A stretch of 64,000 nt of DNA from Sphingobacterium micropteri (GTDB taxonomy: Bacteria; Bacteroidota; Bacteroidia; Sphingobacteriales; Sphingobacteriaceae): NCBI RefSeq assembly GCF_014692515.1, contig NZ_JACOIK010000004.1, forward strand, positions 186,001 to 250,000, read 5' to 3'. The stretch's first letter is position 1. Every line of letters begins with the position of its first letter. Positions 1 to 9,194 of this stretch are shown piece by piece. The notes below the pieces were generated by a model. The model saw only the letters and a program-made list of their open reading frames with translations. It had not been told where the DNA came from and ran no database searches. Made by a program: the position numbers and the translations under genes.

Positions 1-2
1 TT

Positions 3-47
3 GATGCTAAAACATTAAGAGAATCTGCATGGCAACGCAAAAAGTAA
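3..47 (+). CDS. C-terminal tail of a probable antitoxin (partial)
   Basis: The window opens inside an open frame that ends in TAA at 45-47. The visible residues read DAKTLRESAWQRKK, a basic and polar tail of the kind seen at the end of small type II antitoxins. The frame overlaps the start of the PIN-domain gene by 19 bp, the usual translational-coupling layout of VapBC-like pairs. Only about 14 residues are visible, so the family cannot be assigned; the call rests on position and overlap. Confidence 0.45.
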   Translation, partial: DAKTLRESAWQRKK

Positions 48-430
48 TCTGCGACACAGATGTCCTTATTGAGTTTTTTGATGAGAATAAAAATCGTCAT
101 TCCGAAACTGCTGCTACCATAGAAAAAATCGGGATAAATAACATGCTGATTTCAGCCATCAGTAAAATGGAACTGATTAAGGGAACTCGCCATAAGGAAC
201 ATAGCCAACAGGTTGCAAAGAAATTAAAAAGGTTGGACACCATCCTCTTGAGTCCAGAAATAACCATCCGAACAATCGAACTATTAAACACCTATCATCT
301 TAGCCATGGTTTGGCAATTCCCGATGCCTTGATAGCCGCTACTTCTCTTGAAACTGGGCTTAAACTTTTTACCTACAATGTACGTGACTTTAAATTTATA
401 AAAGGTCTGAACCTGTATAACACTAAATAA
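29..430 (+). CDS. PIN-domain ribonuclease toxin, VapC-like
   Basis: A 133-residue single-domain protein with the PIN acidic constellation: D9 and D11 in the first strand (ICDTDVLIEFF), E48 (SKMELIKG), D99 (AIPDALIAA) and D120 (TYNVRDF). These residues coordinate Mg2+ or Mn2+ in PIN ribonucleases, which as VapC toxins cleave specific RNAs. Length is normal for VapC. The start overlaps the end of an upstream frame that runs off the window edge, which fits a toxin-antitoxin operon with the antitoxin first. The RNA target cannot be read from the sequence. Confidence 0.85.
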   Translation: MATQKVICDTDVLIEFFDENKNRHSETAATIEKIGINNMLISAISKMELIKGTRHKEHSQQVAKKLKRLDTILLSPEITIRTIELLNTYHLSHGLAIPDALIAATSLETGLKLFTYNVRDFKFIKGLNLYNTK

Positions 431-489
431 TATTTAACTCAAAATGTTCTATAATTCGTCCGTAGAAAAAGGGAGTTGCGACATTTTCC

Positions 490-1290
490 CTATTTAAACC
501 CTACAAAAGATGCAAAGCATAAGTGTTTATGTAGTATATCAACTTTTTTAAATCCAACTTTTTCCAATAGTTGTAGTTGATACATCAAACTGCGGGGTGA
601 GTCTTCTTTCTCGATGTAAGCAAATACATGGTCTCTATATTCCCCATCTTTTAATCCCACTAAATACTTGCCATACAAATCATAGTAAATATACTGTTGT
701 AAAACAGTGTCCGTCTGATGCACTAAATCAAATATCCAGAGACTACCGCCATCGTTTAGCAGGCTAAATAACTTTTTAAATGCCGTTTCCCAATCATGAT
801 CGTCTCGAAGATGGTGCAGTACTGCCGTCGCAATAATCACGTCATATTTCTCCGTACCAAAATCAATTGTTCTAAAATCACCTTTGAGCGTATTCACTTT
901 TCCTGACGTTACTTCACCTACTCTTTCCAATGCCTTATCTAACATCGGCTGACTTAAATCTAGCAATGTAATATCGATATTGCTCATCTTCTGTGATAAT
1001 TTTACAGTATAATTTCCTGCGCCACAGCCGATATCTAAGACCGAACGACATGGAGGATAGCAACGTGCAATCGATTCCGTTATGAGTTCTATATTGAGCG
1101 CTGCATCGAGGGTTGTCTGTTGGCCTGTTTCCAATTGTGAGAACCGCTCTACATCTTTATCAAAGCGTTCTTCGATTTCCTGAATGGTTGATTTCATCTT
1201 GCTGATTTTTTTGACAAAGTTTTCTAATTTGTCAATAATACTAATATTATATAAAGCTGTCAAGAAGTCCATTTTTTTTATGAGTAACAA
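490..1290 (-). CDS. class I SAM-dependent methyltransferase
   Basis: A 266-residue protein with the SAM-binding glycine motif VLDIGCGAGNY (about residues 84-94), a second acidic strand (ITLLDLSQPML) and a post-II motif YDVIIATAVLHHL, so the Rossmann-type methyltransferase fold is clear. The substrate is not evident. The N terminus may be shorter: the Met at residue 32 (codon ending near 1197) begins MKSTIQEIEERFDKDVERFS, which looks like the natural start of this family, and the preceding 31 residues look like read-through. It is convergent with the toxin gene and divergent from the MBL hydrolase at 1364. Confidence 0.82.
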   Translation of the reverse strand: MLLIKKMDFLTALYNISIIDKLENFVKKISKMKSTIQEIEERFDKDVERFSQLETGQQTTLDAALNIELITESIARCYPPCRSVLDIGCGAGNYTVKLSQKMSNIDITLLDLSQPMLDKALERVGEVTSGKVNTLKGDFRTIDFGTEKYDVIIATAVLHHLRDDHDWETAFKKLFSLLNDGGSLWIFDLVHQTDTVLQQYIYYDLYGKYLVGLKDGEYRDHVFAYIEKEDSPRSLMYQLQLLEKVGFKKVDILHKHLCFASFVGFK

Positions 1291-1363
1291 GCATTGTTAT
1301 AGATAAAATGCCAACACGTTTAAATTTGCTATCTTTACGATAAAGGCGAACTTTAAACACTGT

Positions 1364-2203
1364 ATGAAACTATATACTGTTGACACCGGATTCTTTAAGT
1401 TAGACGGCGGCGCCATGTTTGGTGTGGTACCAAAATCATTATGGCAACGCACCAATCCTGCTGACGAACGTAATCTATGTACTTGGACGAATAGATTGCT
1501 GCTTATTGAGGACGGTAAACAATTGATTTTAGTAGACACCGCCATAGGCGATAAACAAGACGAAAAGTTTTTCGGCCACTATTTTCTACATGGCGACGCC
1601 ACCTTGGATAGCTCACTAGCGAAATATGGTTTTCACCGCGATGACATTACCGATATTATCCTTACGCACCTTCATTTCGACCATTGTGGTGGTGCCATAA
1701 AACGGGAAGGTGATCAGCTCGTGCCCGCCTTTAAAAATGCACGTTTCTGGAGCAATGAAAAACATTGGGAGTGGGCAATACACCCAAATCCGAGAGAAAA
1801 AGCCTCCTTTCTCCGGGAGAACATTCTCCCCATACAGGAAAGTGGACAATTGCATTTTATACAACAAGGCACACCCTTTTCCGCTAACATTGACATCCGC
1901 TATGCACACGGGCATACCGAAGCAATGATGCTACCCCAAATTCGTTTCCAAGGAAAAACTATCCTGTATATGGCAGACTTATTACCCTCCGTAGGGCATA
2001 TTCCTCTTCCCTATGTTATGGGGTACGACGTACGTCCGCTCATCACCATGGAAGAACGACAGGATTATTGGCACGAAATCGTCGATAACGAATATATCTT
2101 ATTTCTAGAACATGATCCCGTTAACGCCTGCTGTACATTGCAGCACACGGAGAAAGGTGTTCGATTGAAAGATACGTTCCGATTAGAAGAAATGTTTGGC
2201 TAA
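1364..2203 (+). CDS. MBL-fold metallo-hydrolase
   Basis: A 279-residue protein with the zinc-binding motif THLHFDHCGG (H102, H104, D106, H107), a later metal-ligand histidine in YAHGHTEAMM and an aspartate in YMADLLPS. The layout resembles the lactonase/glyoxalase II-like branch of the superfamily. No signal peptide is visible, so it should be cytoplasmic. Substrate assignment is not possible. It is monocistronic and divergent from the methyltransferase. Confidence 0.85.
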   Translation: MKLYTVDTGFFKLDGGAMFGVVPKSLWQRTNPADERNLCTWTNRLLLIEDGKQLILVDTAIGDKQDEKFFGHYFLHGDATLDSSLAKYGFHRDDITDIILTHLHFDHCGGAIKREGDQLVPAFKNARFWSNEKHWEWAIHPNPREKASFLRENILPIQESGQLHFIQQGTPFSANIDIRYAHGHTEAMMLPQIRFQGKTILYMADLLPSVGHIPLPYVMGYDVRPLITMEERQDYWHEIVDNEYILFLEHDPVNACCTLQHTEKGVRLKDTFRLEEMFG

Positions 2204-2230
2204 GTTCGCTGCACGTTAAGATATAGTTAT

Positions 2231-2647
2231 CTACACAAGTTCGATATTCTCGGCATAACAATATCCTTCGATATTGTCTGTGCGAATAAGCCACCAATAA
2301 ACATTAGCGCGACTAACGACGGTAACTATTTCGTCTTTTTGTACATTGCCTATAGTAGGTAGCTCTACGCCAGGACCTTTATGAATATTTAAGATAGGAT
2401 CGTTCACCACCAACCGTGCCCTACATCCTTTTACGTTAGATATTACATCGATGTCTAACAAAACTTCTCCTGAAATAAAATTAGGATCAATTTGGCTATA
2501 CATATCCCACAGTTTATTTTTTGCTTCTGCATTGGGTGCTGTGCCTCGAATAATTAAAACACCATTTTGCTCCATAAACTGGAAACCGTCGGTGATTAAA
2601 TTCTCGGCTGTAGCTAAAAGCGTTTTATATTTATCGAGTAGTGCCAT
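2231..2647 (-). CDS. BON-like plus bacterial SH3 domain protein
   Basis: A 138-residue protein. The N-terminal half (roughly 1-75) has the BON-like pattern GVLIIRGTAPNAEAKNKLW followed by a beta strand. The C-terminal half (about 80-138) is an SH3b-like module with the typical RLVVNDPILNIHKGPG and WWLIRTDNIEGYCYAENIEL segments. There is no signal peptide or lipobox. In related proteins these modules bind cell-wall or membrane components. The exact role is unknown. It follows the GreA-like gene on the same strand with a 75 bp gap. Confidence 0.7.
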   Translation of the reverse strand: MALLDKYKTLLATAENLITDGFQFMEQNGVLIIRGTAPNAEAKNKLWDMYSQIDPNFISGEVLLDIDVISNVKGCRARLVVNDPILNIHKGPGVELPTIGNVQKDEIVTVVSRANVYWWLIRTDNIEGYCYAENIELV

Positions 2648-2722
2648 TGTATGGAAAGAGTTACTTATTAAGGAAACAATAAATAAGGTAGGATTGTTTG
2701 AAATTACTATCGATTACTATCT

Positions 2723-3175
2723 TCAATAAACTGCTGTTATCGATTGTTTCGTTCCGTTAAAAACAATCTGGTCTCCCACTTCGCGACCCAACAACAATTT
2801 TCCGATCGGTGAAGAGGGCGAAATCACCATAAAGTTCATCCCTTCAACTAGTTGTTGACCCAAACTGACGGCCATAAAATATGTTACTTTCTCCGTCACA
2901 ACGATAGCCCCTATTTCGACTTTTTCTTTAATTTCTGTTTCCATTTTTTGCAGCACAACCCAATCTTTTTTTGATTGTAATAGTTGTGTGTGATAGCGGT
3001 TCAAATCTTGTTGTATCATCTCACGCGATGTTTCATATTTATCGCCAGCACTACTTTTCGTTTCACTTTCTATTGCCTCCTGTGCCTGTTGGATGGCAAA
3101 CGCCGTTTCTTCCAATCGCCCTTCAATCTGCCTAAGACAATTGTTTAACAATTCCTTTTTTATACCAATATCCAT
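2723..3175 (-). CDS. GreA/GreB C-terminal-like protein
   Basis: A 150-residue protein with an N-terminal helical hairpin rich in Glu and Gln (about 10-75, including SSAGDKYETSREM) and a C-terminal FKBP-like GreA domain with the signature SPIGKLLLGREVGDQIVFNG. It probably acts on RNA polymerase or belongs to the Gre-factor homologue family. Homologues in Bacteroidota are often database-labelled 3-oxoacyl-ACP synthase, but no ketosynthase residues are present. Relative to GreA, the N-terminal tip acidic residues cannot be confirmed. Confidence 0.7.
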   Translation of the reverse strand: MDIGIKKELLNNCLRQIEGRLEETAFAIQQAQEAIESETKSSAGDKYETSREMIQQDLNRYHTQLLQSKKDWVVLQKMETEIKEKVEIGAIVVTEKVTYFMAVSLGQQLVEGMNFMVISPSSPIGKLLLGREVGDQIVFNGTKQSITAVY

Positions 3176-3197
3176 ATTATATAGAAAGCTTATAAAA

Positions 3198-3222
3198 AAA
3201 CCTCCCGAATAATCGGGAGGTT
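3198..3222 (-). terminator. rho-independent terminator of the LEA-like lipoprotein gene
   Basis: An 8-bp GC-rich stem (CCTCCCGA at 3201-3208, TCGGGAGG at 3213-3220) has a 4-nt loop. On the minus strand it is followed by a run of T (complement of 3194-3200). It lies just after the stop of the gene at 3245-3805. Confidence 0.88.
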
Positions 3223-3244
3223 CAAAGATATATTCTAAAAATTA

Positions 3245-3805
3245 CTAGCGATTTTTCATCTCTTCAACTTTTTTTTCCGCGTCTTTAGCAACTTTATTTG
3301 CCTTTTCTCCGGTCTTTTCTACGGCATTATCAATCGCCTTCCCAGTCGCATCTGCGGCATTTTTTGTCGCATCAACCGTTTTATCGTATGCCCTATCTAG
3401 TGCATTTCCTGTAGCCTTAGCTGCATCTTTGGTTGCATCAACCGCTTTGTTTGTGCCTTCTTCTACCTTCACACCAGCTTCTCGCGCGGTAGCTTTTGTT
3501 TTTTCCCACAGGGTATTCGCCTCATCGTATGTTTTACGGGCGTTCTCTTCTGCTTTTTTATCTCCCTTTTCTATTGCATCGTCCAAATCGGCTTTCGCTT
3601 TATTTACCTTTTCTTCTGCTTTAGCCAATTCTTCTTGCAACGTAGCATGTGCATGGTCTTTATGATCCTCTAGCGTTTCCAGTGTTTGATCCAGCTTTTC
3701 ACCGGCCGTCATTTCACTATCTGTATCGTTGTTTTTAGGATTGTTATTACACGATGCAGTAACGATCGTACCTGCAACTGCTGCCATTAACATTATTTTT
3801 TTCAT
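3245..3805 (-). CDS. LEA-like amphipathic repeat lipoprotein
   Basis: A 186-residue protein that begins with a lipoprotein signal (MKKIMLMAAV...) and lipobox ending at Cys19 (VTASCN). The mature part is almost entirely Ala, Lys, Glu and Asp, with repeated units such as ATKDAAKATGNA, DATKNAADATGKA and EKTGEKANKVAKDA spaced by about 11 residues, as in LEA group 3 or apolipoprotein-type helices. It is predicted to be a membrane-anchored periplasmic helical rod, perhaps a stress or envelope-spacing protein. No catalytic residues are present. Length and repeat number are expected to vary between strains. Confidence 0.75.
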   Translation of the reverse strand: MKKIMLMAAVAGTIVTASCNNNPKNNDTDSEMTAGEKLDQTLETLEDHKDHAHATLQEELAKAEEKVNKAKADLDDAIEKGDKKAEENARKTYDEANTLWEKTKATAREAGVKVEEGTNKAVDATKDAAKATGNALDRAYDKTVDATKNAADATGKAIDNAVEKTGEKANKVAKDAEKKVEEMKNR

Positions 3806-3881
3806 CTCAATAATTTTTATTTAAGTATAACAGAGTCAATTACAGTATATACACAATTACTATACCAAAAGAGTACTCACC

Positions 3882-4766
3882 CTATTTCGGATAGACTGTA
3901 CCCTTTGCAGCCTCCAGCGTATTCTTTAACAAACCTACGATTGTCATCAATCCTACGCCCCCCGGAACAGGCGTAATCCAAGATGATTTCTTAGATACCT
4001 CTTCAAAATCTACATCGCCATACAGCTTAAAACCAGATTTCGTCTCGGTAGACTCTTCTCGATTAATACCAACATCAATTACAACAGCACCTTCTTTCAC
4101 CATATCGGCTGTTACAAAATGCTTACGGCCAATGGCTGCCACAATAATATCTGCCGCCAATACCTCTTCTTTTAGATTTGCAGTACGGCTGTGGGTTAAT
4201 GTCACGGTACAGTTTCCCGGATTACTGTTACGGGCCAATAATATACTCATTGGTGATCCAACAATATTACTACGACCAACAACTACCGCTTTCTTACCTG
4301 CTGTATCAATACCATAATGTTCCAGCATGAGCATAATACCATAAGGTGTAGCCGGAATAAAACACGGTAAATTACGCTGCATCCTGCCTAAATTGATCGG
4401 ATGAAAACCGTCTACATCTTTACGATGATCGATCGTTTCGGTAATCTTTTCTGGATCGATATGCTTTGGTAAGGGCAATTGGACAATCAGACCATCAATA
4501 TTCGGATCTTGGTTAATCTCTTCTATTTTCGCAATCAGCTCGTCTTCGGTAACATCCACATCGTACCGGATATTCGTTGACTCAAAGCCTACGAGTTCAC
4601 AATTACGCATCTTACTGGCGACATAGGTTTCACTTCCTCCATCGTTTCCAACGAGAATAGCCACCAAATGCGGCTTACGTCCTGATTGCGCGGTAAATGC
4701 TGCCGCTTCTTTTTTAATGTCTTCCTTTATTTTCGCCGATACCAGCTTTCCGTCTAATAAATTCAT
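3882..4766 (-). CDS. folD: bifunctional methylenetetrahydrofolate dehydrogenase/cyclohydrolase
   Basis: FolD interconverts 5,10-methylene-, methenyl- and 10-formyl-tetrahydrofolate using NADP, supplying one-carbon units for purine synthesis. The 294-residue length is normal. The catalytic Tyr48 and Lys52 are visible in [15 protein letters not shown], with the family motifs [24 protein letters not shown] (nucleotide site) and [10 protein letters not shown] near the C terminus. It is co-directional with lepA, whose stop lies 23 bp upstream, so the two are probably cotranscribed. Confidence 0.97.
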   Translation of the reverse strand: MNLLDGKLVSAKIKEDIKKEAAAFTAQSGRKPHLVAILVGNDGGSETYVASKMRNCELVGFESTNIRYDVDVTEDELIAKIEEINQDPNIDGLIVQLPLPKHIDPEKITETIDHRKDVDGFHPINLGRMQRNLPCFIPATPYGIMLMLEHYGIDTAGKKAVVVGRSNIVGSPMSILLARNSNPGNCTVTLTHSRTANLKEEVLAADIIVAAIGRKHFVTADMVKEGAVVIDVGINREESTETKSGFKLYGDVDFEEVSKKSSWITPVPGGVGLMTIVGLLKNTLEAAKGTVYPK

Positions 4767-4788
4767 TTATATACGTATTATCTGCTTA

Positions 4789-6579
4789 CTAATCCAATTT
4801 CAAAACGGCCATGAATGCGGATTGCGGAATCTCTACGTTTCCTACCTGACGCATTCTCTTTTTACCTTTTTTCTGTTTTTCCAACAATTTACGCTTTCGG
4901 GAAATATCGCCCCCATAACATTTTGCGGTTACGTCTTTCCGTAAAGCCGAAATCGTTTCGCGTGCGATGATTTTTGCGCCGATGGAGGCTTGTATACGGA
5001 TTTCAAATTGCTGACGCGGCAAGAGTTCCTTTAATTTCTCACAAATTTTCTTTCCAAAATCATAGGCATTACTTCGGTGGATAAGAGACGACAAAGCATC
5101 GACCGGCTCATCATTCAGCCTAATATCCAGCTTTACTAAATCCGACTGTCGATATCCAATTTGATGATAATCAAATGAAGCATATCCCTTAGAGATTGTT
5201 TTCAATTTATCATAGAAATCGAAAACGATTTCGCCCATAGGCATTTCAAAAGTCAACTCTACCCGATCGGAGGTTAGGTAAGATTGATTAATAATCGTTC
5301 CACGCTTTTGAATACACAGCGACATTACCGGACCTACGAAATCAGCTTTGGTAATCACGTTCGCCTTGATATAAGGTTCTTCTATGAAATCCAATTTACT
5401 CGGATCAGGTAAATCAGATGGATTGTGCACAACGACTTCCGTTTTATCTTTGGTAAGAAATGCACGGTAGGATACGTTTGGTACCGTCGTAATAACCGTC
5501 ATGTTAAATTCACGCTCCAGACGTTCCTGAATAATCTCCATATGAAGCATGCCCAAGAAACCACAGCGGAAGCCAAAGCCCAATGCAGCCGAAGATTCTG
5601 GTTCGAAAACCAAGGAAGCATCATTCAACTGCAAACGGTGCATAGATTCCCGGAGTTCTTCATAATCTTCCGTATCAACCGGATAAATACCCGCAAAAAC
5701 CATGGGCTTGACTTCTTCAAAGCCTTTAATTGCTTCTGTACAAGGGCGATCACGATGCGTAATGGTATCGCCCACTTTCACTTCGCGTGCTTCTTTAATA
5801 CCGGAAATAATGTAGCCTACATCACCTGTTTTTATAACATTTTTAGCGACTTGGTTAAGTTTAAGTGTACCGATTTCATCCGCAAAATACTCTTTTCCGG
5901 TAGCTACAAATTTCACCCGGTCGCCTTTTCGAATTTCTCCGTTTTCCACCTTAAAGTAGGCCATAATTCCTCTAAAAGAATTGAATACAGAGTCAAAAAT
6001 TAGGGCTTGCAACGGTCCGTCCGGATCACCAACCGGCGGGGGGACACGCTCCACAATGGCGCGTAAAATATCCGGCACTCCCATTCCGGTTTTACCCGAA
6101 GCGGGTATAATTTCTTCGCGCTTACCACCGATCAAATCGATAATTTGATCTTTCACCTCCTCCGGCATAGCACCGGGCAAGTCCATTTTATTTAATATCG
6201 GAATGATTTCCAAATCATGCTCCAAAGCGAGATAGAGATTGGATATGGTCTGTGCTTGAATACCCTGCGAAGCATCCACAATTAACAATGCCCCCTCACA
6301 TGCCGCGATAGAACGCGAGACCTCATAGGAGAAATCGACGTGCCCGGGCGTATCAATCAGGTTCAAAATATATTGCTCGCCATCTTGCGTGTATTCCATT
6401 TGAATAGCGTGCGATTTTATCGTTATCCCACGTTCACGCTCTAAATCCATGTTGTCCAACAGTTGTGCTTGAGCCTCCCGTTGTGTAATGGTGTTCGTAA
6501 ACTCCAACAGGCGATCAGCCAATGTGCTCTTCCCGTGGTCGATATGGGCGATAATACAAAAATTACGTATATGCTTCAT
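4789..6579 (-). CDS. lepA: elongation factor 4 (LepA) GTPase
   Basis: A 596-residue translational GTPase with G1 AHIDHGKS (11-18), G3 DTPGH (76-80) and G4 NKMD (130-133). The C-terminal LepA-specific domain includes [23 protein letters not shown]. LepA associates with the inner membrane and ribosome and influences initiation and back-translocation. The length is full. A perfect -7 element (TATCTTTG on the minus strand, 6608-6615) lies about 30 bp before the start, and the repeat array sits further upstream. Confidence 0.98.
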   Translation of the reverse strand: MKHIRNFCIIAHIDHGKSTLADRLLEFTNTITQREAQAQLLDNMDLERERGITIKSHAIQMEYTQDGEQYILNLIDTPGHVDFSYEVSRSIAACEGALLIVDASQGIQAQTISNLYLALEHDLEIIPILNKMDLPGAMPEEVKDQIIDLIGGKREEIIPASGKTGMGVPDILRAIVERVPPPVGDPDGPLQALIFDSVFNSFRGIMAYFKVENGEIRKGDRVKFVATGKEYFADEIGTLKLNQVAKNVIKTGDVGYIISGIKEAREVKVGDTITHRDRPCTEAIKGFEEVKPMVFAGIYPVDTEDYEELRESMHRLQLNDASLVFEPESSAALGFGFRCGFLGMLHMEIIQERLEREFNMTVITTVPNVSYRAFLTKDKTEVVVHNPSDLPDPSKLDFIEEPYIKANVITKADFVGPVMSLCIQKRGTIINQSYLTSDRVELTFEMPMGEIVFDFYDKLKTISKGYASFDYHQIGYRQSDLVKLDIRLNDEPVDALSSLIHRSNAYDFGKKICEKLKELLPRQQFEIRIQASIGAKIIARETISALRKDVTAKCYGGDISRKRKLLEKQKKGKKRMRQVGNVEIPQSAFMAVLKLD

Positions 6580-6607
6580 ACAGGTCCTTATCCAATATTC
6601 TAATTGG

Positions 6608-6615
6608 CAAAGATA
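6608..6615 (-). promoter_or_regulatory. candidate -7 element of the lepA promoter
   Basis: The minus strand reads TATCTTTG, an exact match to the Bacteroidota -7 consensus TAnnTTTG, about 29 bp upstream of the lepA ATG. No good TTG -33 element is found at the expected 19-20 bp spacing, so this is only a candidate. Confidence 0.5.
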
Positions 6616-6804
6616 ATTTTTTTAAAGCAGATATTGATATAAAAAAGCAAGCAACAATTACAAGGTCTGCCTACTGGTATTGTCCTTCAACCTATCTTTT
6701 TCTGGCGGAAATATACCCTACCCCAAAACCGCTTTTTAACTGAGAAAACAGCCTTTAAAGCCATTTAAACGAAACATATTGTGCTATTTTTTCACAAAAA
6801 GAAA

Positions 6805-7091
6805 AGTCTTTTTTCCTTAAAAAAAGTTCTTAACCCACGAATAATGTTCTAAATCCCCAAAAAATTTCTTTATTCCCCAACATTTGTTCTTAATCCACGA
6901 ATAATGTTCTAAATCCCTAAAAAACTCCTTTATTCCCCAACATACTGTTCCTAATCCAGAAACAAAGTGCTAAATCCCTAAAAAACTTCTTTATTCCCCA
7001 ACATATCGTTCTTAATCCAGAAATAAAGTTTAGAAGCACCAACAAACGATCTTTATTCACCAACAAATAATCCTTATTCCGGAAACAAATC
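6805..7091. repeat. degenerate 20-21 bp tandem repeat in 60-61 bp higher-order units
   Basis: About 14 head-to-tail copies of a 20-21 bp unit fill most of the 532-bp gap between lepA and the AraC-like gene. Three variants alternate as A-B-C: A at 6826, 6886, 6947 and 7008 (GTTCTTAATCCACGAATAAT-like); B at 6846, 6906 and 6967 (GTTCTAAATCCCTAAAAAAC-like); C at 6866, 6926 and 6987 (TTCTTTATTCCCCAACAT-like). Together they form units of 60, 61 and 61 bp. Edge copies (6805-6825, 7028-7091) are more diverged. There are no intervening unique spacers, so it is not a CRISPR array. It is immediately downstream of the AraC-domain gene and upstream of the lepA promoter. Confidence 0.9.
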
Positions 7092-7111
7092 CCGCAAGCG
7101 TTAAGCAGATT

Positions 7112-7432
7112 TTACGATTGCCGTGGCAGGCAACCAAATTGCTTTTTATACGCGCGCCTAAAGTGCTTGTCATCATAGAAATGTAACCGACGCGCTACCT
7201 CCCGTATAGATAATTTAGGTTCGCTCGCCAACAGATTGTGACCTACAAGCAATCGGATTTTTATAATCCAAGCGTGCAACGTTTCCGGTTTACCTTCGAA
7301 AGCCCGGCTAAGTTGCCTGGTAGAGCATCCAAGTGCCTTAGCGATGCCCAAATGGTTCAGATCTTTCTCGCCGTAGTGTGCCCTGACGTACACCTTCGCT
7401 TCTTCATAAAGCAAATTTAATTTTTCAGCCAT
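7112..7432 (-). CDS. stand-alone AraC-type HTH protein
   Basis: A 106-residue protein consisting of essentially one AraC/XylS DNA-binding domain: the first HTH is LGIAKALGCSTRQLSRAFEG and the second is SIREVARRLHFYDDKHFRRAYKKQFGCLPRQ, a good match to the family's C-terminal signature. No ligand-binding or receiver domain is fused, unlike usual 250-300 residue AraC proteins. The start is an ATG directly after AGAAGATAA. A tandem-repeat array starts about 20 bp after the stop. Target and regulation are unknown. Confidence 0.8.
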   Translation of the reverse strand: MAEKLNLLYEEAKVYVRAHYGEKDLNHLGIAKALGCSTRQLSRAFEGKPETLHAWIIKIRLLVGHNLLASEPKLSIREVARRLHFYDDKHFRRAYKKQFGCLPRQS

Positions 7433-7572
7433 TTATCTTCTCATGCTAACCAACAATTATAGTATAGTATATTTTTCAATTTATATAAACGCTAAAATAA
7501 GAATTTACATCTTTTTTTATTTCCTGTCTGGTGCTATCATGAGGATATCCATACTAAAAACAAAAGGTTACG

Positions 7573-7602
7573 ATAAAAAAAAAGACCGATTTGCATCGGC
7601 CT
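7573..7602 (-). terminator. rho-independent terminator of amt
   Basis: The stem GACCGAT (7584-7590) pairs with ATCGGCC (7595-7601) around a 4-nt loop. On the minus strand it is followed by an uninterrupted T run (complement of 7575-7583). It lies about 40 bp after the amt stop. Confidence 0.88.
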
Positions 7603-7643
7603 TTTCCATTATTTATTTAGTAATCGAGGAAATTTAATGTCCA

Positions 7644-8981
7644 TTAATTATTAGCATCATACGAAAGTCTTTCGCCGTGTTGCGATAAATCCAGTCCCTC
7701 TTCCTCCTCTTGTTCGCTGACACGCAACGGCGTTATCACATCCGTCACTTTTAGAAGAATAAATGCGACCACGAGAATAAATACAGAGGCTCCGACAAGA
7801 CCCATAAGGTGTGCGGTAAACAGTCCTGTTTCGCCGTAATACAGACCATTCACTTCCACGGCTCCGTTGATAGCAGAATGCGCAAATACGCCTGTTAATA
7901 TCATACCGACCATACCGCCGACACCGTGGCTAGGAAATACATCCAATGTATCGTCAATATTCGATTTCGTACGCCAATCGATCAGTAATCGGCTTATGAT
8001 AGCTGCGATAGCACCTATAACGATAGAATGTGGAATGCTAACAAATCCCGCAGCGGGCGTAATAGCTACTAAACCAACAACAACCCCAATACATGTACCC
8101 ATAGCAGAGGGTTTAATGCCTCTAGCAGCATCAAACAAGATATACATAATCGCTGCCGCAGCAGATGCTGCTGTAGTGGTAGCCATAGCCGTTGCCGCCA
8201 AGGCGTCCGCCGCAAAAGCTGACCCTGCATTGAAACCAAACCAACCGAACCATAATAACCCTGTACCCAAAAGGACATACGTTATTCTTGCTGGCGTATG
8301 TTCTTTAGCTGTTTTACCTTGTTTCAAGTAGATGGCGGAAGCTAATGCTGTTAATCCGGCAGACATATGCACCACTGTTCCACCAGCAAAATCTAAAACG
8401 CCCATTTGAAGTAATACACCATCTGGATGCCATGTTGCGTGTGCCAGCGGTGCGTAAATAAAAATAAAAAATAAGCAAATGAAAAGAATATAGGATGTAA
8501 AACGAATACGTTCTGCAAAAGCCCCCGTTATAAGCGCCGGTGTTATAATAGCAAATTTGAGCTGAAACATAGCAAACAATACGAATGGTATAGTAGGAGC
8601 GCCATCCCAAGGTTCGCGATCTAATACGCCGTTAAACATAAAGAATGTCGTTGGATTTCCAATAACTCCACCGATAGAGTCACCAAATACTAAACTGAAC
8701 CCAAATGCAAACCACATAACAGCTACAACTGCCATGCATATAAAGCTTTGGAGCATGGTAGAAATAACATTTCTTTTTTTAACCATTCCACCGTAAAAGT
8801 AGGCTAAACCGGGAGTCATGATTAAAACCAATGCCGTTGAAGTTAACATCCAGGCCACATCTGCAGAACTGTACTCATGTTCAGCGGATCCTGTCGGCAA
8901 AGCGGGGTTAAAAAATGCAATAACCACTAAAGCAACCATCAATAAGAATGGTAAAAATGATTTTTTCTGATATATAGACAT
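7644..8981 (-). CDS. amt: ammonium transporter (Amt family)
   Basis: A 445-residue polytopic protein with the Amt/Rh pattern. The N-terminal hydrophobic segment and GSAEHEYSSADVAWMLTSTALVLIMTPGLAYFYGGMV are followed by about ten more membrane helices, the conserved pore segment DFAGGTVVHMSAG and the late motif DDTLDVFPSHGVGGMVG that carries the second pore histidine. It imports NH4+/NH3 across the inner membrane. No glnK (PII) gene is adjacent, which is unusual compared with many bacteria. The mRNA leader would be G/U-rich, because the upstream + strand is nearly devoid of G. Confidence 0.96.
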   Translation of the reverse strand: MSIYQKKSFLPFLLMVALVVIAFFNPALPTGSAEHEYSSADVAWMLTSTALVLIMTPGLAYFYGGMVKKRNVISTMLQSFICMAVVAVMWFAFGFSLVFGDSIGGVIGNPTTFFMFNGVLDREPWDGAPTIPFVLFAMFQLKFAIITPALITGAFAERIRFTSYILFICLFFIFIYAPLAHATWHPDGVLLQMGVLDFAGGTVVHMSAGLTALASAIYLKQGKTAKEHTPARITYVLLGTGLLWFGWFGFNAGSAFAADALAATAMATTTAASAAAAIMYILFDAARGIKPSAMGTCIGVVVGLVAITPAAGFVSIPHSIVIGAIAAIISRLLIDWRTKSNIDDTLDVFPSHGVGGMVGMILTGVFAHSAINGAVEVNGLYYGETGLFTAHLMGLVGASVFILVVAFILLKVTDVITPLRVSEQEEEEGLDLSQHGERLSYDANN

Positions 8982-9105
8982 ATTTCACAATTTTTATAAT
9001 GCAATAATATGAAAAATTTACAAAAAACAAGCTTTTTATTTAAAAAATTAAAACTAAAACACACAAATACATGAAATATGCATAATAAAAACAACAAAAA
9101 CCCAG

Positions 9106-9194
9106 AAAAACACCAATACATATATAAAAAATATATTCTTACCACACAAAACCACAAAAACCACACAAAAAAAACCATTTACACAAACAAAAAA
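9106..9194. other. G-free A/C/T tract upstream of amt
   Basis: For 89 nucleotides the + strand contains no G at all. It includes near-repeats of CCACACAAAA around 9142-9176. On the amt-coding strand this becomes a T/G-rich tract. It lies between the amt promoter region and the murA terminator. No open frame or RNA gene is recognised in it. Confidence 0.75.

Noticed and set aside
5425..6003. 192-residue open frame antisense to lepA
   Set aside because: Lies wholly inside a strongly conserved gene, its residues look like an antisense reading, and no family is recognised.
6805..7091. Direct repeats resembling a CRISPR array
   Set aside because: The units abut each other without unique spacers, vary in sequence and no cas gene is near.
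7443..7637. 64-residue plus-strand frame between the AraC-domain gene and amt
   Set aside because: It crosses the amt terminator stem, is made of low-complexity AT-rich codons and has no ribosome-binding site.
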